Positions 49,896-61,266 of a stretch of DNA of 64,000 nt are shown one piece after another. How positions within the stretch are numbered: the first letter of the stretch is position 1; every line of letters starts with the position of its first letter. Location: assembly GCA_030704615.1 (NCBI GenBank), contig CM060733.1, positions 24,986,001 to 25,050,000 on the forward strand, given 5' to 3'. Under the pieces are notes generated by a model that was not told where the DNA came from, ran no database searches, and saw only the letters and a list, made by a program, of their open reading frames with translations. The DNA comes from Takakia lepidozioides. Lineage: Eukaryota > Streptophyta > Takakiopsida > Takakiales > Takakiaceae. Position numbers and translations under genes: made by a program.

Positions 49896-50338
49896 CTTTC
49901 TATTTAGGCCTCATCCGCTAACAGGGAACTTCGGTGGATTTCACAGCCAGGAGCATGGAGTCTGTCGCGCATTTCGGAATATGGTTACAGCTACATCCAG
50001 GCCAATGCTAATCGCCTCCTTTTCCAGGTAGGAAATTGATGTCTATGAACTTTCCGAATTCTTCCACACATGCAAAGGACCAAGAATATTGCATTCATGC
50101 ACGAAGTCGACGTAGAGTGCAAAGGTCTGGCAGTCTTGCAGTAGTTCAGGTGCAGTTCTGAGCTGCACAAAGAGAATATACATATATGCCTGCGATGCAT
50201 AAGGCTGATGAGGATAGGCAGAAACAGACACAACCCATGAAAGACTAATCGCGTGCTTCGCTGAATTTACTTGTTGTGCAGTATATATCCTCTACAAGTG
50301 GGCAAGTGAAAGATTCCTTCGCAATCACGAAATCATGA
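44156..50338 (+). CDS. Purple acid phosphatase, 13 exons
   Basis: Exons: 44156-44532, 45286-45373, 45797-46063, 46380-46485, 46612-46723, 47190-47314, 47460-47650, 48125-48311, 48688-48755, 49026-49134, 49555-49746, 49908-50027 and 50282-50338. Total 1,999 nt, or 665 residues if one surplus base is discounted. The start MAKSRTREFL opens a signal peptide with a hydrophobic core to about residue 26, so the enzyme is probably secreted or vacuolar. An Fn3-like N-terminal domain (MRLTWVSGDGNPQQINY) precedes the metallophosphatase domain. All five metal-binding blocks are present: GDMG, GDISY, GNHE, STEH and GHVHNYER. It hydrolyses phosphate monoesters or diesters with a binuclear metal centre. It resembles the long plant PAPs. 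Intron phases match throughout. The only break is a G too many in the run 47191-47193 at the start of exon 6. An (AT)n tract lies in intron 11. Most likely functional, with a base error or a recent mutation. Confidence 0.92.
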
Positions 50339-51030
50339 TCAGGACCTTAATCCATCATTCAGGGATCTATGAATCCCAATACGTTTTTCAACCTCTCAGA
50401 CATGTATTAAATTTACACATAGCTCAAATGACAGAGTGTTATATGATTCAACCGGGCCAAACGGCCCATCATCCTATTCATTCCCCCCCTCCCCCTCAAA
50501 CAAAGAGGGAGGCATGCATCAGGATTACAAAGTCTTTAAATTACTTTCAGGATTTTCGGACACAGCAGATATTTATCAAATTCCCCATTTTAAGGATCCC
50601 CCCATGGTGTAGTGACTGAGATAGGATTGAAGGCTCCACAAAGCTGGAAGGGTGACTGATTTCAAATTCAACACTAGGTCCTACGGTAGCATCGTAGCAT
50701 CCAGTCGGATGATCAATCAAACTTGTTTTTTCTTAATCTATTTCAATTTGAATTTTAACGTGACATGCCCAACTTGGGTGTGGAGACTTGGTCTCTTAAT
50801 GAACACCCCATCCGTCTGAGATTTTCATTGGTTTCATTCTTCGGATGGTGCAGTAACATTTTTGTTAGTATTTTCAAACTCCAGGAGATATCACGGTTGT
50901 TTTATGCAAACTACAAAAGAAAGTTGAGAATGTATCCGGGAGAGTTAGAAGGGGCTGCCCCCCGGAAAGAAGGGTCAAGTGTAGGGCCGCCCTTAGTCTT
51001 GGGTCCTCTGGCGGTTAGGCTAGTTATGTA
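50339..51030. other. No gene recognised
   Basis: 3' flank of the phosphatase gene and, on the other strand, 3' flank of the split hydrolase gene. No repeat or RNA was recognised. Confidence 0.4.
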
Positions 51031-51263
51031 CTAAAGCTCAACCACTGAATCCACATCGGTCATCCAAAAAAGCCTTGTTTTTTGCTCAAGTGGCCACCGC
51101 TTCTCCCACAGCCCTCGTCTTTCCCAGTAATGTTTCCTAGTAGCTAAGGAGGTATTGAAAAGATGAGTCTCCGTGGACAAATTGGCCTTCAAGAGCAAGC
51201 TGGCAACCGACAATGAGACCAAATGCAGCTCCAAGCGAGTGACCAGTTACACACACATATGCA
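51031..51263 (-). pseudogene. Alpha/beta hydrolase (lipase class 3-like), C-terminal part
   Basis: The minus strand encodes AYVCVTGHSLGAAFGLIVG, the nucleophile elbow G-H-S-L-G of lipase-like alpha/beta hydrolases. It continues the frame of 61536-62052 exactly once the copia element and one copy of its 5-bp duplication are discounted. Downstream a surplus base at 51171-51172 shifts the frame into ETHLFNTSLATRKH, ending at 51031. Catalytic Asp and His were not identified. The substrate of such plant proteins is usually unknown. Confidence 0.7.
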
Positions 51264-51268
51264 TTTCT

Positions 51269-51531
51269 TGATAAAATGAAGAGCACTATAGAGCCAAGGA
51301 TCTAGAACCGGAATACTCCATGCCAGAGTAAGGCCAACAATATACACACAAGTGGCACCGCTAAGCCTACTAAGTGTAAAGGGCTCAATAAAGTAGAAGA
51401 GCCAAAGAATACCAACTACTCCTACGTAGTCAATAACTGTGCTCCTATACAGTCAGTGATCATGTGGACATCACTAAAGTTCGCTTAATTAGCCGGACGG
51501 TGCGCTGCAGGAAGGTTTGATAATTCTAACA
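51269..51531 (-). repeat. Copia 3' LTR
   Basis: 263 bp, TGATAAAATG...TTCTAACA on the plus strand; paired with 61267-61529. Confidence 0.95.
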
Positions 51532-51541
51532 CCCCCTCTCA
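51532..51541 (-). other. Copia polypurine tract
   Basis: GAGAGGGGG on the minus strand directly abuts the 3' LTR; the primer for plus-strand DNA synthesis. Confidence 0.8.
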
Positions 51542-51553
51542 AACCTTACGTCA

Positions 51554-52931
51554 CTACGAGGCAACAACTTCAGAGAGACTGCAAACCCCAAGCTCACTTC
51601 TGAATTTGGAGTACTTCGTTATGCCGAGTGGTTTTGTCAATACGTCAGCTACTTGATCACCAGTTGCTACATGAATTAGATCTATTTCTCCATTTTCTAC
51701 CTTTTCACGAATATAGTGGTACTGAACCTCTATATGTTTAGTGCGTGCATGGAACACAAGATTTTTGCGATTTTCACACTAGATTGGTTGTCACATAATA
51801 GTGTTGTGGGTTCCTGTCCCAAAAATCCGAGCTCAGCCATGAGAAATCTCAACCAGACCGTTTCTTTTGCACCCTCAGCAAGGGCACGATATTCCGCTTC
51901 TGTCGAAGACAAAGCCACAGTAGATTGCTTCTTTGAACACCAAGTGATAGCACTTTGCGCAAGACGAAATATATAGCCAGTTGTTGAGTGGCGATTTTCG
52001 GAATCTCCTGCCCAGTCTGCGTCAGTGAAGCTATTTAGGATGTCATCTGTGCCTTTCTCAAAGAACAACCCAAATCAGCCGCCCTTTACGTATCTGAATA
52101 TCTGCTTGACTGCCTCCAAGTGGGTTTGTTGGGGTTTCGACATGAAACGACTCACCACCCCTGCAGAATATGCTAGATCTGGGCGAGTGTTTGTTAAATA
52201 GACTAATTTTCCCACCATTCGCCTGTACAAGGTCGCATCAATCGCTGGTGCTCCCATGTCATTGATCAGCTTCAAGCCTTCTATCATAGGAACACAGTGA
52301 GGGTTACAGTCAACCATAAATTCCTCCAGCATTTTCTTGATATAACCACGTTGTGTCAACATGATCCCATTATGCAAATGTATAAACTCTGCTGCTAGGT
52401 AAAGATTAATGAGGCCAAGATATGTCATATCAAACGCACTTTTGAGTTGAGTCCTTAGCCACTCCACCTTCTCGGTATGATTCCCAGCGAGTAAGAGGTC
52501 AAAAACGTAGAGAATAACCATCACGATCTTTCCATTGCCTTTTTCACGCATGTAATAGAGATTGTAATCTGCGTTGCTATGAAACAAGCCTTGCGATTTT
52601 AGGTACGTATCTATCTTCGAGTACCATGCACGCGGAGCTTGTTTGAGTCTGTATAGTGTTTTGAGCAGCTTACATACCTTTGATGCATTCCCTTGATGCA
52701 TTCCCTGGTGTTGCAAATCCCTGTGGTTGCTCCATAAACACTTCCTCCTTTAGTTCCCCATTCAAGAAGGCGGTTTTTACGTCCAAGTGGTAGATAGGGC
52801 AACCTGAGTGTGTAGCAAGGGCAACCACCGCCCTTATAGTACCCCATTTTACGACAGGTGCAAATGTCTCCTCAAAGTCTATTCCTTCTGTCTGCTAAAA
52901 TCCACGAGCTACCAAACGCGCCTTGAGTTTG
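51554..52931 (-). pseudogene. Copia reverse transcriptase (C-terminal part) and RNase H
   Basis: The frames contain EGIDFEETFAPVVKW, KTLYRLKQAPRAWYSKID, LYVFDLLLAG and TRPDLAYSAGVVSRFM. RNase H follows with FTDADWAGD, STEAEYRAL and TKHIEVQYHYIREKV. The RT active site, normally YVDD, reads YVFD, so the first catalytic Asp is lost. There are an in-frame TAG near 52895 and several frameshifts. The N-terminal part of RT lies at 58282-58594, on the other side of the nested element. Confidence 0.85.
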
Positions 52932-53657
52932 TGTCGCGCACCTCACTTTGGTAAACTCCCCTTCAAGTCATAATTACTCGCTTTGGTGCATGCGCCTAAC
53001 TCCCTAACTGGCCGCCGGGCCAACTCGGAGCTTCGGCTGCTCACCGGGACATAACGGTCCCCCTTTACTTCTCCACAAGACCCTCTCCCAATTTGGGCCT
53101 TGTGGAAATTCCCTTTGGTCGATGGCAGTCCGGAATAGCTCCCCACACTTTGGTCGCTTTCCGGCTCGCACGCTTACTCACTAGTTTTTGGTCACCAACG
53201 GGCTTGCACCGTTCTCGGGGTTACTACTCCCTATATATACTTTTGTGACTGTCCGCGGGGGTTTCACAAACAACATCACCATTTTATGGCGAACCACCAC
53301 GAAAACCCTCGATTCCCGGTGATGAGTCGCGGTGAGTCTTGGCCCACCCACCACGGTCCCCTTGGACCATGATGAGTCCCAAGACTCCCCACGATTCCCA
53401 CCACAAGGTCTCTGCCCCCATGGTGAGTCATATGCCACCCCCACTAAGTCCCACTAAGCTACCACCACCCCTTGTGGAGCCACCCCCACCGCAACTCGGT
53501 GTGCGGGGCTCCACCTAGTGAGTGCCTCCACCTCCTTGAGTGCCTTGGGCACTCAAGGTTGCTTCAGCCCCCCATACCTATTGCTGCCACCGGCCCCACC
53601 ACAGGGGCAGCCCCTCTGCATCCCGACCCCCTGCCCTCAAGGCAAAGGGCCGCGACA
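52932..53657 (-). repeat. Gypsy 3' LTR (full)
   Basis: 726 bp from TGTCGCGCACC to GGGCCGCGACA. It contains a 22-bp segment (ttgagtgccttgggcactca plus two bases, near 53537) absent from the other LTR. Confidence 0.9.
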
Positions 53658-54696
53658 CATACCCCTACCAACAGGAAGTCGATGTCCTCATCGACTTGTC
53701 CATTTTGTAGAAACGAACATCCAAGTTGTGGCGTCCCACATCAAGGAGTTTGTTTCCGTACCGTGGCGTCCCATGGCAAAGAACCAAACCCCCACTTGAC
53801 TCTACTCTCCACTAGCTAGTTCGGCCAACTTCCTCCAAGTCCCGGCCAAGGGTGGAATCTCTCAAGCTTCTCCCAGTGCACTCTTCTTGGCCCACTTCAA
53901 GGCCAAGGAACAATCCTCCCCGAAGATCGAATCGCCTTATTGCAACAACATTTGCTTGCGACCGCTCGTGATGCCACTTTTTGGGCATCACCTTGAGCAA
54001 GGGTTCACCTTGAACCCTTTTTGACTAGGAAGATAACCTTGAACCAACCGTGCGCCCCAATCACTATAATTGGGTCTGCCTTGGAATGCTGACCTGAGGT
54101 ACGGGAACACGCCGAAGCTGCACTACGACTTCGTCTCGAGGCTACATGATTATAGTACGTGAACGGAAGCACGTAGCTTCCGCGTTAGCCCGCACTACAA
54201 GGCAACCCCCTCGGTAGCGCAGTTATAGTACGCGCACGCGCCAGGTGCGCACTAGCACGTGAACTCCCAAAGAAGACGCAAGTTTTCTTGCCCCTTGGAT
54301 GGAAGTCACCCGATTTCGGCACTGCGCAAACACACGATTAATCCAATTTATCTCTCCCATTTTTGTAAGCTAGCATGCATTCTACACACTTAGCCAACCA
54401 TACCATGCATCACCATATAAAATAGGAAGCACAACATTTGGAAAACCATTTCATTTATAACAAAATTTGTACAATACAAGTTTTTGCAATCAGATTCCTA
54501 AGCTAGCTAAGCCAGGCTAAGCATGCATTTCCTCCTCCACGCTCTAAGATTGATGTCCCCATCAATGCTTCTTCCGCTTTTGAGGTCGCCCTTCGAAAGC
54601 TGCAACCGCCTCGGATGCGTTTCCCATTTCTGAGGCACGCACCCAAGATGTCTCCACATGATGATAGCCCTTCCATTTCACGAGATACTCCGTTTC
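53658..54696 (-). other. Gypsy 3' non-coding internal region
   Basis: About 1 kb lies between the pol stop and the 3' LTR without recognisable coding. On the minus strand a purine-rich GGTAGGGGTATG adjoins the LTR and is the likely polypurine tract. Confidence 0.6.
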
Positions 54697-56144
54697 TCAA
54701 TTCTTGAACCTCCTCGACTTAAACACTGCCTCCACCTCGTACTCAGATTCATTTCCATGATCCAACAGCACAGGTGGCAGACGCAACACTTGATGCCGAT
54801 TCGGACGCGCTTCATCTTTGAAGTAAGGCTTCAAAAGGGAGACGTGAAATACCGGATGCACCTTGCTGTTTGCCGGCAGCTCCAATTCATACACATCCTC
54901 ATTCATAACCTTCCGGATGCGAAAGGGTCTCGCATACGGAGGTACGAATTTCGGACTCACTTCCGGAGGTAGTCGAAAATTCTTGATGTTCAACCAGACC
55001 TCCGTGCCTGCCTCAAACTTAACCTCCATCCACTTCCGATTCGCCTGCCGTTCATACCGTTTCCTAGCTTTGGCAATGTTGTACTTTGCGAGCTTCAACA
55101 AACGCTCGCGTTCTTCCAGCACTGCCACTGCTGCCGGTTCCTCAACGTCCTGGGCGGCCCAACTTGTCGGCACCAAAGGTGCTTTTTCATAGACCAATAC
55201 GAAGGGGGAAACTCCCGTTGCGGAGTGTTTTGTGTTATTATAACAGTACTCTGCCGCATCCAAGTACTCCACCTAGTCCGATTGATCCGCCGACACGTAA
55301 TTCCGCAAGATCTGCTTCACCGCCTCACAAGTTTAGGGTTTAGGGTTTAGGGTTTAGGGTTCCGAGACAATATCCTTTGGGAGTCCATGATGCTTGAAGA
55401 CGTGGGCGAAGTAAAGTCGCCCCGTCTCCTGCGCCGTTGCCGTCTCCTTGGTGGGGATGAAATGACCCATTTTACTGAACCTATCCACCACCACCATGAT
55501 TGCATCGAATCTTTTTGACAGCGGTATAGCAGTCATGAAGTCCATCGAGACACTTTCCCAAGATCCCTCAGCCCCGCTTGCATTTTGTACTCGCTCCGGT
55601 TTTGTTGGCATGTGGTGCATGTCTTGACATACTCCTTGGCCTCCTCCCTCAGTTTGGGCCAGAAATACTCTTTCTTCAGGAGTGCCGCGGTGCGCTTAGC
55701 TCCGCCATGGCCCGCAAACGGGTCATCATGGCATTCTCTCAAGAGACTATCTCTGATCCCTCCCATCCGCACATAGAGACGTTTTTGCTTATACCGGAGC
55801 ATTCCATTTTGTAAGTGGAACTGCAATTTAATCCCCATCCTCAAGTCCCGCATCATGGACTTCGTCATCTCATCCTTCCGGTAAGCCTTCAAGATTTTCC
55901 TCTGGAGCGCCGTCTCGCCCTTGTACACTAACATGAGCTACTGCTTTCTACTTAAAGCATCGGCCACCACATTGTCCCGTCCCGGTTTGTACTGGACATC
56001 CACGTCGAACACCGCCAAAGTGTCTTGCCACCTAAGTTGTTTTAGGGACAACTTAGGCTGCGTGGCAAAATACTTCACCGTGACATTGTCCGTGAACACC
56101 TTCAACGGGTTGGAACCAACATAGTGGCGCCAAAGCTCAAGCAA
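54697..56144 (-). pseudogene. Gypsy RNase H, integrase and chromodomain region
   Basis: RNase H part (to 55938): LRWQDTLAVFDVDVQYKPGR. Integrase: the zinc site HDDPFAGHGGAKRT...CTTCQQNRSEY at 55580-55720, then SMDFMTAIPLSKRFDAIMVV with the first catalytic Asp. The frame ends at GLPKDIVSE, exactly before the second catalytic Asp. There a telomere-like repeat (55331-55361) replaces about 50 residues, including that Asp and the Glu. Coding resumes as VKQILRNYV, with a TGG-to-TAG change, then AEYCYNNTKHSATGVSPF. A chromodomain-like tail follows (ESEYEVEAVFKSRRF). Inactive. Confidence 0.85.
55331..55361 (+). repeat. Interstitial telomere-like repeat (TTTAGGG)4
   Basis: Thirty-one bases of perfect plant-type telomeric repeat occur inside the gypsy integrase gene, where the catalytic core is deleted. 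Neither side of the junction shows telomere-like sequence. Confidence 0.95.
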
Positions 56145-56236
56145 TGCACCACCGCCTTCATCTCTTTCTCATGCGTTGGCCATCGTCGCTCTACTTCATT
56201 CAGTTTCTTACTTTCATAAGCCACTAAACGTCCATC

Positions 56237-57677
56237 TTACATGAGTACACCTCCAATCGCGAAGTCCGACGCATCCGTATGAATCTCAAATGGGTGGTCG
56301 AACTCCGGGATTTTCAGGACTAGAGTTTCCGCCATCCGTTGCTTCAACTCGGCAAAAGCTTGGCCACAAAAGGTGTTCCATACCCATACTTTGGATTTAC
56401 ACAGAAGGTCTGACAACCGCCCCGCGATCTTGGCGAAATTTCTCACATACTTTCGGTAATAGGAGGCGAGTCCTAAGAAGGATCGCACTCCCGGGACCGA
56501 AATCGGAGGCTCCCAGTCCAAGATCGCCCTCACCTTTCTGTCATCCATTTTTATCCCATCTTGTGTAATCATATGCCCCAGGAACTCCACTTTTGTGACC
56601 CCGAATTCGCACTTTGAAGCTTTGGCATACAGCTTCCCTTCCCGTAATTTCAAGAACACCCTTTTGAGGTGCTCCCGGTCCTTTTCCTTTGTTTTCGAGT
56701 ACACCAGTATGTCGTCGATGTATATGATCACAAAGTCATCCAACCACTCCTGGAAAAGACTGTTCATTAGCGTGCTAAAAGTCGCGGGTGCGTTGGTGAG
56801 CCCAAAAGACATCACCAAGAACTCATACAAACCATATCTTGTCCTGCACGCGGTCTTCTCCTCATCTCCTTCCGCCACTCGGATCTGATGATACCCGGAG
56901 CGCAAATCGATCCGGCTGAAATACTTCGCTCCTGCCAACCGATCGAAGAGGTCGTCGATCCTTGGCAAAGGGTACCGGTTCTTGATAGTCACCTTATTCA
57001 GGGCCCTGTAATCGACACACATCCGCAGCGTCCCATCCTTCTTGTCTGCGAATAGCACTAGGGGTCTGTAAGGTGACTTACTCGGCCAGATGTACCCCTT
57101 TGACATTAGATCCTTGAGCTGAGTCTTCAGATCGACCAACTCTCTGTGGCTCAACCGGTAGGGCACCTTGGCAGGCGGCTCTGATCCCGGTATCACCTTA
57201 AACTTTGTGGTCAACTCCCCTTCGCGGTGGCAAGCCGCTCGGTAAATCCTCCGGCATCACATCTTGGTATTTCTCCAAAATCCCCTTGATCCAATTTAGG
57301 CTTGGCTCCCCATCGCCTTCCCCCTTCACTTGTCTTACATAAAGCAAAAACTGGGGCTCGTGTGACTCCTCCACGGCCCACTCCCTTGCTGACAAAAGGT
57401 TTATTCGCCCTTCCACGGGGTTGGGCGTTTCCGACACTCGTAAAACTTCGCCACCATTCCCACACGATAGCGTGACTACTCTCTTGCGGCCATCTATGAC
57501 CGCTCCGGATCTGCTAAAAAAGGTCATCCCCAAAATGAGATCCACTCCATCGATCTCGCAAATGGTGAAGTTCTCACGTCCCTCCCAACTCCCCAACTGA
57601 AGAGGAACATTGAACGCCAACCTCGTCGCCAATTGTGGTTCTCCTTTAGCAGAACGCACCTCAATCGAGGCCCCCAC
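56237..57677 (-). pseudogene. Gypsy protease (partial) and reverse transcriptase
   Basis: The protease remnant (57198-57677) keeps the C-terminal DGVDLILGMTFF motif but lacks the catalytic DSG start. The reverse transcriptase (56237-57214, 325 codons) is open. It contains [47 protein letters not shown], the active site IYIDDILVY and GHMITQDGI, then the RNase H start [15 protein letters not shown]. The two frames overlap with a shift at about 57205. The RT domain is remarkably intact compared with the rest. Confidence 0.9.
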
Positions 57678-57683
57678 ATCGGT

Positions 57684-58281
57684 TGCTCACCGGGACATAA
57701 CGGTCCCCCTTTACCTCTCCACAAGACCCTCTCCCAATTTGGGCCTAGTGGAAATTCCTTTTGGTCAATGGCAGTCCGGAATAGCTCCCCACACCTTGGT
57801 CGCTTTCCGGCTGGCACGCTTACTCACTAGTTTTTGGTCACCAACGGGCTTGCACCGTTCTCGGGGTTACTACTCCCTATATATACTTCTGTGACTATCC
57901 GCGGGGGTTTCACAAACAACATCACCATTTTATGGCGAACCACCACGAAAACCCTCGATTCCCGGTGATGAGTCGCGGTGAGTCTTGGCCCACCCACCAC
58001 GGTCCCCTTGGACCGTGATGAGTCCCAAGACTCCCCACGACTCCCACCACAAGGTCTCCGCCCCCATGGTGAGTCCTATGCCACCCCCACTAAGTCCTAC
58101 TAAGCTACCACCACCCCTTGTGGTGCCACCCCCACCGCAACCCGATGTGCGGGGCTCCACCTAGTGAGTGCCTCCGCCTCCGTTGCTTCAGCCCCCCATA
58201 CCTATTGCTGCCACCGCCCCCACCACAGGGGCAGCCCCTCTGCATCCCGACCCCCTGCCCTCAAGGCAAAGGGCCGCGACA
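57684..58281 (-). repeat. Gypsy 5' LTR (truncated inside)
   Basis: It matches 53038-53657 and lacks the first 106 bp of the plus-strand LTR, which are lost in the deletion that removed gag. Confidence 0.9.
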
Positions 58282-58594
58282 GTTTATCTGTAGAACCATC
58301 TGCTTTTCTCTTCACACGATAAACCCATTTGGCAGTTATCGGCCTCTTTCCAAGAGGAAGATCGACTAGTTGCCAAGTCTGATTCTTATAAATAGAATCA
58401 ATCTCCTGTTGCATGGCTTCTTTCCACCCAGAAGATTTAGATGTCTCCTCAAAATTAGCCGGCTCAGAAAGGACCTCTACCGCATTCACATAATCATCCA
58501 TTAGATATGCAGGTTTCTTCGTTGTTCTATTGGATCTTCTAGGTTGGATAACCTCTTCCTCTTGAACTCGTCTCTGTTGTAGCCGATGGAACAA
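58282..58594 (-). pseudogene. Copia reverse transcriptase, N-terminal part
   Basis: Minus strand: SSGWKEAMQQEIDSIYKNQT, WQLVDLPLGKRPITAKWVYR and KADGSTDK, the start of the copia RT domain. It is interrupted by the gypsy 5' LTR at 58281. It continues at 52931. Confidence 0.9.
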
Positions 58595-58631
58595 TTTCCA
58601 GATTTATAGGAGCAGATTCATGGTCCTGTGC

Positions 58632-59915
58632 CTATGTCATAATTGTGTCATCATCAGTGACAAGTTTCATGTCAGGCAGAGATGGATCTATCGGCAAATC
58701 CACACGAATGTCAATGTCAAGTGGTGACTCAGGTATATTGTTGGGAATGATGGATATAATAGCAGGATCTTCTGTGGAGATAACATCTTGTACAATAATC
58801 GATTCTTCCTCATCAAAATGGACATCCTTGCTGATAATAACCTTACGAGAAGATGAGTTGTACAGCCTGTATCCCTTTGTTGACCGATCATAGCCAACAA
58901 ATATACATTTGATTGATTTAGAATCTAGTTTGCCTATGTCTTCCTTGGCAATGTGAACATAAGCAGGGCATCCAAAGATATGAAGCTGGCTTAAGTTAGG
59001 TTTTTCACCTGAGAATTTCTCGTATGGAGTCACACCTGAGTTTGCTCTCGTCGGGGAGCGATTTAATAAGTATGCCGCAGTATTTACAACTTCTATCCAT
59101 ATGAGCCTACGTATATCTTTTTCCAAAATCATGTTTCGGGCGTATTCAAGCAAAGTGCGATTCTTACGTTTTGCGACTCCATTTTGATGCGGCGTACGAG
59201 ATTGAGTTAATTGACGTTGAATGCCATGTGTATTGCAATAGTCCACAAAATCTTGAGAGATGAACTCTCCTCCACGATTAGTGCGCAAACATTTGATCCG
59301 TTTTTCAGTGGCTGTCTCAATCATCTCCTTAAAGATTCAAAATTTCTTAAGTGCTTCATCATTGCTCTTTAGAAAATATACCCAAGTCATCCTGCTGAAG
59401 TCATCTGTGACAGCCATGAAATATTTTGATCCTGATAATGAAGCTGTACGCATAGGACCACAAAGATCTGTATGCACGAGATCGAGGATACCTTTAGCTC
59501 GATATTGGCTTTGTCGGGAAACCCTTTCTCTGTGTTGCTTTCCAACAAGACAGCCTGGACATGTCTTAGATAGAAGCGGCAACTCAGGCAAACCGGTAGC
59601 TTTGTTGCGATTTGACAGAAAATGCAAGCTTTGGAAATTCAGGTGGCCAAGGCGTTTGTGCCAGAGTCGTGCTGTTTGACAGATATCAACAGCTACATTT
59701 GCCTGTGTGCACATGTTGGACTCTAAACATGTTGCAATGTCCAATTTATAGAGCCCATTCATGGGATCTCTTACGCAACGAGCAACAATTTCCCTTGGTT
59801 GATGTTTGTCAACAATTAAGCATTTTCTAGTGCCAAAAATTGACAGATAACCAGTGTCAGCTAAAGCTCCAACAGAAATCAAATTTTTTTCGCAAGCCAG
59901 GAACGTATAAAACAT
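58632..59915 (-). pseudogene. Copia integrase
   Basis: The gag_pre-integrase zinc region LWHKRLGHLNFQSL...CPGCLVGKQ is followed by LVHTDLCGPM with the first catalytic Asp, then DDFSRMTWVYFLKS. After a frame break at about 59330, the core continues TNRGGEFISQDF and PHQNGVAKRKNR. In active copia integrases these read TDxGGEF and GVAERKNR. The second catalytic Asp is therefore Asn and the Glu is Lys, each a G-to-A change in the coding strand. The C-terminal region IFGCPAYVHI and KCIFVGYD is conserved. Confidence 0.9.
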
Positions 59916-60027
59916 TTGTGATGCATTTTATTGATCCGCTTGGGGAATGAAATTTTGCATGACCTTTTCCTTTCACACTGTGGTGATGTCCTCCGGCAGA
60001 CTTGACTCTAGAAGAATTGGCAATCTC

Positions 60028-61010
60028 TCAGATGTTATGCAAAAGATTTTTGTTTCCAGCAACATGTTTGCTAGCACCAGAATCAACGTACCACTCTTTG
60101 TCATCTTCTTCCGTAAAAGAAAGAGCAAGAGCCTCTTGCTCAGCTTCCATACAAGCAGTCGCCGCTTCAAGCATCTCAACGGTGGTTTCTGAAGCGTCAT
60201 TCTCGTACTGCTCGTTTGGTTCACAATCCTCTTCTACCGCGTTCACTTGTTTGGCTCGTTGTTTGAGAATTTCTTCATATGGCATAGCACAATGTTTTGC
60301 CCAGTGCCCAAACCTTCCGCATCGGTTGCACCTGCTTCGCTTCTTGTCAAATGCTTGTTTCCCACCTCCAAGCTCATTGTCATCGTCAAAGTGTTTGCGA
60401 GCATGGGATAACTTCCGAAATTTAACCCATAATGCTTCCTCGTCCTTCTTCTTGTTGCGGAGTTCACGTCTACTTTCTTCATGAAGAAGCTTAGCTATAA
60501 GCTCTTCCATAGATGGAAGGTCCCTATGATTGAGTATTGACTGCACATAAAACTCGTAGCTTTCAGGGAGAGCATTTAATACCATTTCCACAATGATATC
60601 ATCAGAAATTTTCTCACCAAATCCCGCAAGTTGATTCAGGAGATCTTTGACACTTTCTAGGAAGCTCTCCATTGGAGCATCTTCCTCCATCTTGAGGTTC
60701 GTCAGTTTGTTCCTAATGAGTAATCTATGAGAAGAGGCTTTGACCTCATACAGCCTTGACAGGGTGTCCCAAATCTCCTTGGGTTCTCGCAGGTTTTGGA
60801 TGTAAGGGATGATCTTGTCTAAGACAGACAAGTTTATGATCGTCAGAGCCCTTCTTTTATGACGATCGAAAACCTCTTCTTCACCTTCACCTGACCATGT
60901 GACATCCTCTTCTACAAAGTCAAGAAGATCTTCTCTCATAAGAATATTACGAATCTTAAACTTCCAGACACTGTAGTTTGACTAACCTATAAGCTTATTG
61001 GCCTCAGTGA
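60028..61010 (-). pseudogene. Copia gag and protease
   Basis: The gag region includes YSVWKFKIRNILMREDLL at its N-terminal side, IWDTLSRLYE, SFLESVKDLLNQLAGFGEKI and the CCHC nucleic-acid-binding knuckle CNRCGRFGHWAKHC (about 60290-60340). The protease starts at WYVDSGASKHV (about 60090), with its catalytic DSG intact. The frame ends at 60028, just after the start of the protease, so it is truncated by a frameshift. A TAG lies just upstream of YSVWKF. Confidence 0.9.
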
Positions 61011-61251
61011 TAGAGTTTTCTACGAGATGAGACGTGATGGAAACGATTTCTGAGAACGCGTCAACGGTCAGATAGACACTACGACAGTCTACAGATACTC
61101 TATTGTTTTGGAGCAGTGCTCCACAAAGACTTTAAAAAAAATGATGAAGACTCCCTATCTACAACAACGTACGGATGGTGGAGTAGTGCTACACACCAGA
61201 GGTTTTCCTAGTACCTCTAATACTTTCAGCATTCCCACGGTCCCCTTCTGA

Positions 61252-61266
61252 CTAGCTCTAATACCA
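61252..61266 (-). other. Copia primer-binding site
   Basis: TGGTATTAGAGCTAG directly follows the 5' LTR on the minus strand. It differs by one base from the classical initiator Met-tRNA complement TGGTATCAGAGC. Confidence 0.85.

Larger units (their letters stand above)
52932..58281 (-). mobile_element. Ty3/gypsy element nested in copia RT, gag deleted
   Basis: The outer ends TGTCGCG (52932) and CGCGACA (58281) are inverted. The flanks GTTTG and GTTTA form a 5-bp duplication with one change. Removing the element rejoins the copia RT in frame (GSTDK to LKARLV). The 3' LTR is full (726 bp); the 5' LTR keeps only 598 bp. Its inner end, the PBS, all of gag and the start of protease are deleted at 57683/57684. 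About 18 substitutions and a 22-bp indel separate the LTRs, so it is younger than its copia host. The pol gene carries a chromodomain-type C-terminus. Confidence 0.9.

Noticed and set aside
53277-53480. Gene in the gypsy LTR suggested by open frames
   Set aside because: The same frames recur in both LTRs, and the sequence is U3/R/U5 material.
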